Shown one piece after another: positions 27,377 through 35,897 of a DNA stretch of 64,000 bases (its first letter is position 1; the number at the start of each line of letters is the position of its first letter). A program made the translations under genes and the position numbers. Source of the DNA: Serratia proteamaculans (GTDB lineage: Bacteria > Pseudomonadota > Gammaproteobacteria > Enterobacterales > Enterobacteriaceae); contig NZ_SWDE01000001.1 of assembly GCF_013337185.1 (NCBI RefSeq), positions 1,426,001-1,490,000 of the forward strand. The letters run 5' to 3'. The notes beneath the pieces are model-generated. The model did not search any database and was not told the DNA's origin. It worked only from the letters and a program-made list of their open reading frames with translations.

Positions 27377-28708
27377 TTATTCCTCGGTTAATGAAGTATG
27401 AGCGCGATCCAAAATAGGTTTAAACAGATAACTCAACAGTGAGCGCGAGCCGGTCTTCACAAACACCTCAACAGGCATCCCCGGCTTGATGTCTTCGCCA
27501 CTGAGCAATTTCATGCCCTCAGGCGAAACCGTGACCTGCATTTGGTAGTAGGGTTCGCCATTGGCCTTGTCGACCAGACGGTCGGCAGAAACCAACGTCA
27601 CCGTCCCCGGTATTTTCGGGGTCTTGTTTTGGTTGAAGGCGGTAAACATCAGATCCACCGGCAACCCGTTGTACACTTTATCAATCAGCTCTACCTTGAG
27701 GCGTGAATCCACCACCAACGTAGCCTGACTCGGTACAACGTCCATCAGGTGGTCACCCGCTCCCACGACGCCCCCCTGAGTAAAGATATTCAACCCAACG
27801 ACAGTACCATCCACCGGCGAGGTGATAGCGGTGTTGCCGAGGTCAAAATTCGCCATTTCCAGCTTGTTTCTGAACTCGCTGGCATCCATCTGCGTTTGCG
27901 CCAACTGGGTTCTGACTTCGCGTTGATAGTCGGCAAAGCGTTGGTCGATCCGCTGTTGAGACTCCTGCAACTGTTTTTGCACCTGGCCAATTCGCCCAAC
28001 GGTTTCATCGATACTGCTGTTCACTTCTGCAAACTGACGCTGTACTTCCAGATAGCGGTTACGCGGTAAATAACCGTCCGCCGCCAGTTGCTTCATGCTG
28101 TTCATCTGTTCGCGCAGGCTGGAAAGCTGGATTTGCTTGTTGACCCTGGAGTCCTGCAGGCCCTTCAGTTGGAAACGCATGCCGTCCATTGACTGTTTAT
28201 AACCGTCAACTTCGCTTTGTAATCCCTGGCGACGTGAAGAGAATAACTGCGTTTGCAACGCGATGATCTCAGCGACCCGCGGCTGAGCCTGAATGGTTTC
28301 AAAAACAGGAGAAAAAGTGACCTTGCTTAAGCCATCACGTTCAGCCAGCAAACGACCTTCGCTGGCGAGCGTGGTGTAATATTGGTCGCGAAGCGAGTCA
28401 ACCTGCGCCTGGGCCTGAACCTGGCTCAACTGCACCAGCACCTCGCCCGCTTTAACCTTGTCGCCTTCTTTTACCGTGATACTTTTGATGATGCCGCTGG
28501 CCGGGGCCTGTACGGTTTTACGGTTGCCGGAAACGGTCACCGAACCTGGTGACGCAACCCCTTTATCCAAAGGTGCAAACGCAGCCCAGGCAAAGAAGCC
28601 AAACAGGCCAATCCCAACCACTAACCAACCCATGCGGGTGAACCGCCGTTCATCCTGAGGGATCTGTTCTGAATACGAGTCTTGCGGCTCGCCAATGTGC
28701 GTAGACAT
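27377..28708 (-). CDS. lipC: Type I secretion membrane-fusion protein, HlyD family
   Basis: A 443-residue periplasmic adaptor. A short cytosolic N terminus is followed by one membrane segment (about 25-45, LVVGIGLFGFFAWAAF), a lipoyl-like half (VQAPASGIIKSITVKEGDKV), a long coiled-coil hairpin (about 110-300) and the second lipoyl and beta-barrel part (TAITSPVDGTVVGLN). The ATG at 28708 is preceded by AAAGGAG, so the longer reading frame from 28753 is not used. It links the LipB ATPase to LipD. Confidence 0.92.
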   Translation of the reverse strand: MSTHIGEPQDSYSEQIPQDERRFTRMGWLVVGIGLFGFFAWAAFAPLDKGVASPGSVTVSGNRKTVQAPASGIIKSITVKEGDKVKAGEVLVQLSQVQAQAQVDSLRDQYYTTLASEGRLLAERDGLSKVTFSPVFETIQAQPRVAEIIALQTQLFSSRRQGLQSEVDGYKQSMDGMRFQLKGLQDSRVNKQIQLSSLREQMNSMKQLAADGYLPRNRYLEVQRQFAEVNSSIDETVGRIGQVQKQLQESQQRIDQRFADYQREVRTQLAQTQMDASEFRNKLEMANFDLGNTAITSPVDGTVVGLNIFTQGGVVGAGDHLMDVVPSQATLVVDSRLKVELIDKVYNGLPVDLMFTAFNQNKTPKIPGTVTLVSADRLVDKANGEPYYQMQVTVSPEGMKLLSGEDIKPGMPVEVFVKTGSRSLLSYLFKPILDRAHTSLTEE

Positions 28709-28762
28709 ACCAACTCCTTTAACTGCAGGCGGCATTTTGGCGCCGCCCGGCAAGTAAACAGC

Positions 28763-30529
28763 TTAATTAATTTGAGTTTTTGGGATATTGCCTTCGTCCG
28801 GCTCGGAATTGACTGCGCGCACCGCCTGCTGTGGTGTTTGCGCCTTCTGCGCATTGGCCAACGCTTGCAGCACCTGCTGAGTTGGGCCAAACGCATTAAC
28901 GGTACCATTCACTAACAGCAGCAGCTTGGTGGTCATCGACAACAGGTTGGTTCGATGGGTAATCAGGATCACCGTTTTATTACGCTGCTTAAGGAACAGG
29001 ATCGCCTGATTCAGCGCCTTTTCACCGGCATCATCCAGATTGGAGTTGGGTTCATCCAATACGATCAGGGAAGGATCGCCATACAGCGCTCGGGCCAGGC
29101 CAATACGCTGTTTCTGTCCGCCGGATAATCCCGCCCCGCCATTGCCAATGATTGAATCGTAGCCGTTAGGGAAACGCAGGATCAGCTCATGGACCCCGGC
29201 CAACTTGGCGGCTTCAATCACTTTCTCAGAATCGATGTCGTTAAAACGAGCGATGTTCTCGGCAATGCTGCCGGCGAACAGTTCGATATCCTGCGGCAAA
29301 TAGCCAATGTAGGGCCCCAGTTCATCTTTGTTCCATTGGTAAATATCGGCGTTATCAAGCCGCACAATACCTTCGCTGACCGGCCAGATACCTACCAACA
29401 AACGCGCCAACGTGGATTTGCCGGAAGCGCTTGGCCCGATAATTCCCAGTACGTCACCCGGCTGGATCGCGAAGCTGACATTATGCAATACCGCATCGCC
29501 TTTGGATCCTGGAGGTGTGGCAGTGACACCTTCAACAGAGATGACGCCTTCCGGCCGCGGCAAAGACATACCCATACCGCGCGGCGGGTGCTTATCCAGT
29601 AATTTCACCAGGCGCTGATAGGAGAGTTTGGCAGAACTCCAGCTTTTCCAAACGTTAATCACCTGTTCAATAGGCGCCAGCGTACGTCCCATCAAAATAG
29701 AACCGGCAATCATCATACCGGGGGTGATATGACCATCAATCGCCAACCAACCACCCAGTCCCAACACCAATGATTGCAGTGAAAGGCGAACAAACTTGGT
29801 TATGGAGGAAACGGTAGTAGCACGCTCGCTGGCGACACGTTGGCTATTCAGAAATCTCTGATGCAAACCGAACCAGCGGCGCTTTAAATTAGGTAACATG
29901 CCCAATGCCTCGATCACTTCGGCATTACGCAAATTTGTACTCGCCAAACTGCTGGACATGATTGATAGCTTGCTGGCTTCACCCAAAGGTTTCTTGGAAA
30001 CCATTTCGTTGACCACGGCTAACGCAACCAGCAACAGCGAGCCAACCAGAGCGAACAATCCCAACCACGGGTTAAACAGGAAAATCACCAGCAGGTAAAT
30101 CGGGAACCAGGGCGCATCGAAGAACGCAAACAATGCGCTGCCAGTCAGGAACTGCCGTACGGTGGTCAAATCACCCAGCATCTGCCCCGCGTCGGAAGAG
30201 CCATTTTTCAGATTGGATTCATAGGCCGCCGTGTAAACACGGGTGTTCAATCGCATATCCAACTGACTGCCGATACGGATAACAACCATGCTACGGACAT
30301 ACTCAAGTAGCGCCATCATGCCGAACATTCCCAGCATAATCAGCGTTAACATCAGCAAAGTGATTTCATTACGTGAAGGAAGTACCCTGTCGTAGACCTG
30401 CAACATATAGACAGAGGGAACTAACATTAATAAATTTATAAATGCGGTGAATATGCCAACGGTCCAGAAGATTTTACTGCGTGTCCGTATAACATCCGCA
30501 ATTTCATTACGCGGTATAAATTGATTCAC
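28763..30529 (-). CDS. lipB: Type I secretion ABC transporter, permease-ATPase
   Basis: A 588-residue fused exporter. The N-terminal membrane domain (about 20-280) is followed by the ATPase: Walker A GPSASGKST (365-373), signature LSGGQ (468-472) and Walker B LIVLDEP (487-493). It lacks the C39-like domain of the HlyB group, as in the PrtD/LipB group that handles substrates with C-terminal uncleaved signals. The start is a GTG at 30529 with AAGGAAAG upstream; no in-frame ATG fits. It is the first gene of the operon, divergent from slaA. Confidence 0.93.
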   Translation of the reverse strand: MNQFIPRNEIADVIRTRSKIFWTVGIFTAFINLLMLVPSVYMLQVYDRVLPSRNEITLLMLTLIMLGMFGMMALLEYVRSMVVIRIGSQLDMRLNTRVYTAAYESNLKNGSSDAGQMLGDLTTVRQFLTGSALFAFFDAPWFPIYLLVIFLFNPWLGLFALVGSLLLVALAVVNEMVSKKPLGEASKLSIMSSSLASTNLRNAEVIEALGMLPNLKRRWFGLHQRFLNSQRVASERATTVSSITKFVRLSLQSLVLGLGGWLAIDGHITPGMMIAGSILMGRTLAPIEQVINVWKSWSSAKLSYQRLVKLLDKHPPRGMGMSLPRPEGVISVEGVTATPPGSKGDAVLHNVSFAIQPGDVLGIIGPSASGKSTLARLLVGIWPVSEGIVRLDNADIYQWNKDELGPYIGYLPQDIELFAGSIAENIARFNDIDSEKVIEAAKLAGVHELILRFPNGYDSIIGNGGAGLSGGQKQRIGLARALYGDPSLIVLDEPNSNLDDAGEKALNQAILFLKQRNKTVILITHRTNLLSMTTKLLLLVNGTVNAFGPTQQVLQALANAQKAQTPQQAVRAVNSEPDEGNIPKTQIN

Positions 30530-31191
30530 TTTCTTTCCTTAACTTCACCCGCACTGTCAGCCAAATTCGCATTGATCCGTATAGGAAACTTCCCAAACGA
30601 TAATCACCCCTAACATGCTCAAGACTGCAGTCGCAATTTTTATTAACTATAGATACATAAACCCGATATCGGCAAGGCACAAAGGAAAAAAAAATTGGCG
30701 ACAACACATCATTTTTTTAATTTTAAAAACAACAAGTTATATCACTCCAGCGACTTAAAAACCAAACCAACAGTTATTACATGGTTTTTCATGCCTCTAA
30801 TACCTGTTTTTACATATGAACTTTCAAAAAACAAATGATTAGATATCTAATAATCACCACGCTTAGTAGCATACTATGAATTATTATCATTAATAAAAAA
30901 CCATATATAATCAATATATAAAGAGCGCAACCCATTACTTTCATGAACATTTAAGAATAGTACGATGGCAAATAAATAAAAAAAATCCTAGTTCCTTGAC
31001 AAAATTCCCGTTAGCTCCTTTGCTTAAATTGCGAAAACAAAAATTGCTATTCATGCGCCATCTTTATATGTCGCTGTTTTTGCGCTCGTTAACACTAAAA
31101 ATTCTGACCGAATCTCTCCTGTTAACGGTAGTGGAGCAAGGTCACGACATACTTATGACAATAGAAATGGGTACATCCAAAGGGGTAACGT
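30530..31191. promoter_or_regulatory. Divergent lipB / slaA intergenic region
   Basis: A 662-base, very AT-rich region separating the exporter operon from its likely cargo gene. It must hold both promoters. On the plus strand TTGACA at 30996-31001 is a consensus -35, but the best nearby -10 (TTAAAT, 31024-31029) is 22 bases away, so the promoter is only a candidate. Short open frames here show no coding character. Such AT content is typical of H-NS-silenced DNA. slaA has AAAGGGG a few bases before its ATG. Confidence 0.5.
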
Positions 31192-34179
31192 ATGGCCACA
31201 TTAGTAACACAGCAAAAAACAGCGGCGTTGTTTTTAGCCATATCAGGAAAGAGCATTGATGCCGCGGGTTTAGAGTACTATTCACAAAAAGTTGAGACTT
31301 CAGCGCTTTCACTTGATCAAGTAGCCCAAAAATTCATTGCAGGCACTGCTGGCCTAAATGGTAAATCAACCTCTGACATTGTCACTGCAGTTTACACCGC
31401 AGTAAATGGTAGCGCTCCTACCGCCCCAGTTCTGGCTGCCCTTTTAGCCGGTAACGGGACCGCATCATCCATAGTGGCAAAAGTAGTTTCTGACGTGCTG
31501 AACTACAATGGCTTCGATTCAACATTATTGACACAACAGAGCAACTTTGAAACGAAAGTTGAAAAGGTACTCTTCCCAGTTGCAAGCGCATCAGCAACTC
31601 CGGGGGCTGCTGACGTACAGGGGATTTTCCACGTTGTCGGTCTGACTCAAACTCAAGACGGGATCAACTACTGGGGCACAGTGCTGGCTCAAGGTTCAAA
31701 AACTCTGGCAGCCATCGCACAGTCATTCGTCAACTCCAGTCCATTGAAGACACTGAGTGACAGCGCCTTCATCAATGCTATTTTCCAGAACAGCTATGAA
31801 CGCGTACCGACTACGGCCGAAAGCAATAGTTATCTAGCTCTGCTGAGCGGAGGCTCAACGCGCGGTGACGTGGTTGCGCAAATTATTGGGGCATTGAAAG
31901 GTACGGTTGCAGTCGGTGATACCACGGCGCAACAACACTTCCAGGCAGCAACTCACGTCTATCAACCAGGTGAACTTCCTGCGCTGAACTTCCAGGAGCA
32001 AGCCGCAGCCGTATTCCTGGCGGTCCCGGGCCGTGGCATAGATGCCGGTGGCCTCGACACCTGGAGTAAGGAACTGTTCGCAGGCAAAACCTATGCGCAG
32101 GTTATCACTACCCTGATCAACTCAGCAGAGTCTCAGGTTAAAGGTGGCCAGTTGACCGGTGATGCATTCGTCCAGCACGTATTTACTTTGGTGCACGGCG
32201 TTGCCGCCACAGCGGCGCAGTTAGCTACTTACGGTGCATTGTCTGATAAAACGGCCATTACCCAAGCCATCATTAATGACTTGCGTACTTCCGTGGCGAC
32301 CGATGCTGCCACTGTAACTCAGCAACACGGTTTTGAATTTGATATTGGTACCAGTCTGCTGTACAAAACTGCAGCCTCACTGACTACCACCGCAGCCGGC
32401 GGCAATGCTACCGGTACTGTGAATACAGGCGCATCGCACCAGATCAGCAATGCAGAAACTGCAGTATTGACCGATGTTCAGCTTGCCGCTAACGCAGCCA
32501 GCGTTGTTAACCTGAAGTTTGCCGATCATCTGGCGAATCTGACCATTAACGGCACCAGCGCGGCGACGGTTAACCTGTCTGACAATGGTGTTAACCCAGG
32601 TGTAGATATTACCGTCAATAACGGCAACATTATTCTGAATGCCAGCTCGGGTGACGATGATGTCGTGGTTACTTCAACGGCAAATATCGCGACCGGCTCC
32701 GCCAAGTTTAACCTGGGGAACGGGAACGACAGTTTGCATTGGGCAGGTAATGGGGTATCTAACGGCGCCAATACCGTATCCACAGCGATTACGGCAAATG
32801 GTGGCGCGGGAACAGATTCTGTTTCCGCTAACTTTATCACCAAATCTGTGGTAACTAACCAAAATGCTCTGGGTGTTCGTAGCAGCGTAGTAACCAGCAA
32901 TGCCAATAACTTCTCGAATTTCGAGCAGATTGACCTGACGGGTTATATCGGTAAATCCGTTGGTACGCTGATTACGACTCCACTTATTGGTTCTCCAACT
33001 ACCACCAGTGTGACGACACCTACCCACGTCTTCGATTTTGGTTTAACCAACGGGACAGCCACAGTAGAAGGTACGACTGGTGGTACAGTCACTCAAGGGG
33101 CTGCGGCTACCAACCTGGGTTCTCAGGGCTTTGTGATTTCCGGTTTGGCCAATGCGAGTGTGATTAACGCAGCTGGCGGCACTGCTGCGCAGCTGGAAGT
33201 GAAAGGTGATGCTACCGCTGCCAGTACTCTAAGCTTTACTTTTGTGCAGAATGCGACCGATCACTTCAATATTAATTTTGATGCTGTGAGTTCTGCCAAC
33301 GTTAACGCCGGACAGGTTAGCTTGAACAGCAGCAGCAGCGCATTGTTGGGTACGGCTCTGACTAATGTGAATATTGCTTCCGGTGGTACCGGCAACTTTG
33401 ACAATATCTTGTCACTGGCTGGGACTAACGCGCAGGTACAGAACATTGCCGTCACTGGCAATCATGTGCTGGATCTGACATTGGGCAGTGGTTTTAGCAA
33501 CGTGCGAGATATTAACGCGACGGCTAATACTGCTGGCCTGAATTTGGATTCCAGCCATGCCGGTACCGGTGACGGTATCATCGTTCAGTTGCTGAATATT
33601 CTGCCACTGAGTGCGGTCACCACGGCGCTTTTGGCACCAGTACTGACCACCTTGGGTCTGAATGGTTATCAACTGACGGTAGAAGGTACCGGTGCTGCTG
33701 ACAGCTTCAACGTATTGGGTAACACAACCCTGGCCGGTGGCAACGGTGTGAACACCTATGATCTGAAGTCCAGTACGACTCAAGCCGGTGTCACCATTAC
33801 CGACTTTGACAGTACCAAAGACAAGATTGTTGACGCTGCATCTGCTTTAACTATTTCTGGCGATACCAGCGGTACTGCAGTGGCGGATTACGGCACCCGT
33901 GCTTCCGATACTCTGGATGCCCTGCTGGGGACTCTGGTAGGCGGCCTGACCAACGGCGTTATCGGTCTGTTGGGCGGTATCCTCGGTCTGGGCAGCAGCA
34001 ACGCATTGACTGCGAAAGTGGGTGTGGCGTCTGTGGTGTTCGGTGGAACAGGTGATAACGCCAGTTCTTATGTGATTATTGATAACAACAATAACCACAC
34101 ACTGGATACCAGCGACAGCGTGGTTTACCTGACTGGTCAAAACCATCAGCAACTGTTGGATACCCTGCATTACGCCTAA
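31192..34179 (+). CDS. slaA: S-layer-type secreted protein, type I secretion substrate
   Basis: A 995-residue protein close in size to S. marcescens SlaA (about 1000 residues) and in the same place next to lipBCD. There is no N-terminal signal peptide and no cysteine at all. The N-terminal 400 residues contain repeated DUF4214-like modules, e.g. KTAALFLAISGKSIDAAGL and QAAAVFLAVPGRGIDAGGL. The middle is Ala/Thr/Asn/Gly-rich and beta-repeat-like with sparse RTX-like turns (NLGNGNDSL). The C terminus has a Ca-loop-like DNNNNHTLDTSDS stretch, then a short hydrophobic tail (LLDTLHYA), as expected of an uncleaved type I signal. It is predicted to be secreted by LipBCD and to form a surface array. 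Confidence 0.85.
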   Translation: MATLVTQQKTAALFLAISGKSIDAAGLEYYSQKVETSALSLDQVAQKFIAGTAGLNGKSTSDIVTAVYTAVNGSAPTAPVLAALLAGNGTASSIVAKVVSDVLNYNGFDSTLLTQQSNFETKVEKVLFPVASASATPGAADVQGIFHVVGLTQTQDGINYWGTVLAQGSKTLAAIAQSFVNSSPLKTLSDSAFINAIFQNSYERVPTTAESNSYLALLSGGSTRGDVVAQIIGALKGTVAVGDTTAQQHFQAATHVYQPGELPALNFQEQAAAVFLAVPGRGIDAGGLDTWSKELFAGKTYAQVITTLINSAESQVKGGQLTGDAFVQHVFTLVHGVAATAAQLATYGALSDKTAITQAIINDLRTSVATDAATVTQQHGFEFDIGTSLLYKTAASLTTTAAGGNATGTVNTGASHQISNAETAVLTDVQLAANAASVVNLKFADHLANLTINGTSAATVNLSDNGVNPGVDITVNNGNIILNASSGDDDVVVTSTANIATGSAKFNLGNGNDSLHWAGNGVSNGANTVSTAITANGGAGTDSVSANFITKSVVTNQNALGVRSSVVTSNANNFSNFEQIDLTGYIGKSVGTLITTPLIGSPTTTSVTTPTHVFDFGLTNGTATVEGTTGGTVTQGAAATNLGSQGFVISGLANASVINAAGGTAAQLEVKGDATAASTLSFTFVQNATDHFNINFDAVSSANVNAGQVSLNSSSSALLGTALTNVNIASGGTGNFDNILSLAGTNAQVQNIAVTGNHVLDLTLGSGFSNVRDINATANTAGLNLDSSHAGTGDGIIVQLLNILPLSAVTTALLAPVLTTLGLNGYQLTVEGTGAADSFNVLGNTTLAGGNGVNTYDLKSSTTQAGVTITDFDSTKDKIVDAASALTISGDTSGTAVADYGTRASDTLDALLGTLVGGLTNGVIGLLGGILGLGSSNALTAKVGVASVVFGGTGDNASSYVIIDNNNNHTLDTSDSVVYLTGQNHQQLLDTLHYA

Positions 34180-34249
34180 GCATTATTCGGTAAACTGACA
34201 ATGTTGGTGAAGTCTGTCAGTTACCGAAGAGTACCAACAATTAATATCA

Positions 34250-34283
34250 ATGCCGGCCAGTTAACTCTGACCGGCATTTTTTT
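34250..34283 (+). terminator. Terminator of slaA
   Basis: ATGCCGG (from 34250) pairs with CCGGCAT (34271-34277), extended by an inner CAG/CTG, and is followed by seven T. It lies 70 bases after the slaA stop. Confidence 0.85.
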
Positions 34284-34363
34284 GTGATTAAAGGAGTCTT
34301 TTTCTTTGGCGAGGCTTCATTGCGGGGAACTAACAAGGTGGGTTGGCTGAGGAGAAATTTGAC

Positions 34364-34397
34364 AAAAAAAATCCGGAAACAAGGATGTTTCCGGATT
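34364..34397 (-). terminator. Terminator of the capsule operon
   Basis: A perfect 11-base-pair stem (AATCCGGAAAC 34370-34380 / GTTTCCGGATT 34387-34397) is followed on the minus strand by eight T. It is the first classical terminator downstream of the wza-to-glycosidase gene series. Confidence 0.93.
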
Positions 34398-34462
34398 GGA
34401 TTAAGTAGGACAGGATTAGGTAAACACTCGCCCCTTTATCAGTCATTACTCAGCGCAACACA

Positions 34463-35797
34463 TCACCAGGGAGGGGTAATCGCAGAGCTGGAACGCATCA
34501 TCACAGGCACATCACCATCAGGGGTCGCAGTATTGCCCTGCACTTCTTTCAAAGGCGTGGCCTGCTGTTGTTGCACTGGTGTGTCACTGGACACAAGACT
34601 GCGTAGGCTAGACGCAATCCCGGTTGAAGGCTGTGCTACCGGTTTTTCCTGCCAGAACAACATTGCATGTTGGTTATTACCCTTCAACGCGATAGATATT
34701 TTTCCCCCAGGCAACACCTGATATTTCTCTACCGAGTATGAGCGGGCGACATCTGCGACTTTACTGAATGCCAACATCGAGGGTTTTGGCTGACCATCTC
34801 GAGTCAATAATCCAAAGCGGTGTTCGTTGATCTTCGGATTATCACCATCATCAAGCAGATCATACCACCAGACCCCTTTGATATATGGCCGTGACTTCGC
34901 CAGGAAGGTGTACTTCACTATATATTGCGCGGCAACATCTTTCGACAAGCCCCCTTTACCCTCATAGGTTGGCACACCTATTTCGGTAATATAGATTGGC
35001 ACCTGACGCCCTGCCGCCTTGGCTAGCTTCGCCTCAAACTGATCCACTACGCCGAGATTACCCTCAGGTGCTCGCACGGCATAGCTGTCGTTTCCGTAAG
35101 AGTATGGGTGAATAGATAATCCATCGACATAGTTTAGAACACCCAATTTGACAATATTATCAACCCAGGAAGGATCGCGAGTTCCGGTCGGGTTGGCTGA
35201 GCCCGTCATGACAATCGCGTTAGGATCGGCCTTTTTAACCGCCGCAGCCGTTGCTTTCACCAGCGCGACGAAAATCTCTGGCGAAGGCGGATTACGTGGT
35301 TTAGGTTTAATTGCGGTGGAATTGGTCCATTCGTTCCAGATCTCGTAGTATTTAATCTTGCCTTTGTATTTTGATGCCGTCCAATAAGCATAGTTGGCGA
35401 AGGCATTGATAGCTTCAGGTGTGGTTGGATAACCCGAGGGATCATACAGCTTGTTTCCATATGCCAGCACCAATAACCCGTTAAGCCCAAACTTCGCCTG
35501 ACCATCGTTAAAAGCCTTATCGGCCTTTTGCATATTGCCGGTAATCACATACTGGCCTTTTTGCTGCTCTAACCCACTCCAGGGGAAATCAGCACGATAT
35601 GAAGTGAAGCCATAACGCTTTACCAATTCCAGATACTTGTCGGGATCGTTGGGATACCAGCGAAAATGCGTGTGTACCCCAACCTCAAAAGCTGCCGAGC
35701 CAGAACTAAAAAACATTAGCGGCAAAACAGCAAGGGCTAGCAAAGTCACTTTGCTTTCCCCGATCTTAGGTTTATTACGGCTTGCTATAGTCAGCAT
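34463..35797 (-). CDS. PslG-like periplasmic glycoside hydrolase
   Basis: A 444-residue exported glycosidase with an N-terminal signal segment (VTLLALAVLPLMFFSSGSA). The (beta/alpha)8 core resembles clan GH-A (GH39/GH5; P. aeruginosa PslG): acid/base Glu156 in IWNEW and nucleophile Glu272 in YITEIG are both intact. The last 60 residues are low-complexity, rich in Gln, Ser and Thr. The ATG at 35797 follows GGAGGT; the frame from 35860 lacks such a site. As last gene of the capsule operon it probably trims or clears the polymer in the periplasm, as PslG does for Psl. The substrate linkage is unknown. Confidence 0.8.
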   Translation of the reverse strand: MLTIASRNKPKIGESKVTLLALAVLPLMFFSSGSAAFEVGVHTHFRWYPNDPDKYLELVKRYGFTSYRADFPWSGLEQQKGQYVITGNMQKADKAFNDGQAKFGLNGLLVLAYGNKLYDPSGYPTTPEAINAFANYAYWTASKYKGKIKYYEIWNEWTNSTAIKPKPRNPPSPEIFVALVKATAAAVKKADPNAIVMTGSANPTGTRDPSWVDNIVKLGVLNYVDGLSIHPYSYGNDSYAVRAPEGNLGVVDQFEAKLAKAAGRQVPIYITEIGVPTYEGKGGLSKDVAAQYIVKYTFLAKSRPYIKGVWWYDLLDDGDNPKINEHRFGLLTRDGQPKPSMLAFSKVADVARSYSVEKYQVLPGGKISIALKGNNQHAMLFWQEKPVAQPSTGIASSLRSLVSSDTPVQQQQATPLKEVQGNTATPDGDVPVMMRSSSAITPPW

Positions 35798-35897
35798 CTG
35801 ACCTCCAGCTTTAAATGGAAAATGAACTGTCTCACGCCCCAGAGACCAGGAAATTCGCACTCCGCCGTGTGTAAAACCAATAATTCAAGCTTTATAA

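Noticed and set aside
30875-30889. Fur-box-like sequence in the lipB/slaA gap
   Set aside because: Only 11 of 14 consensus positions match, in extremely AT-rich DNA where chance matches are common.
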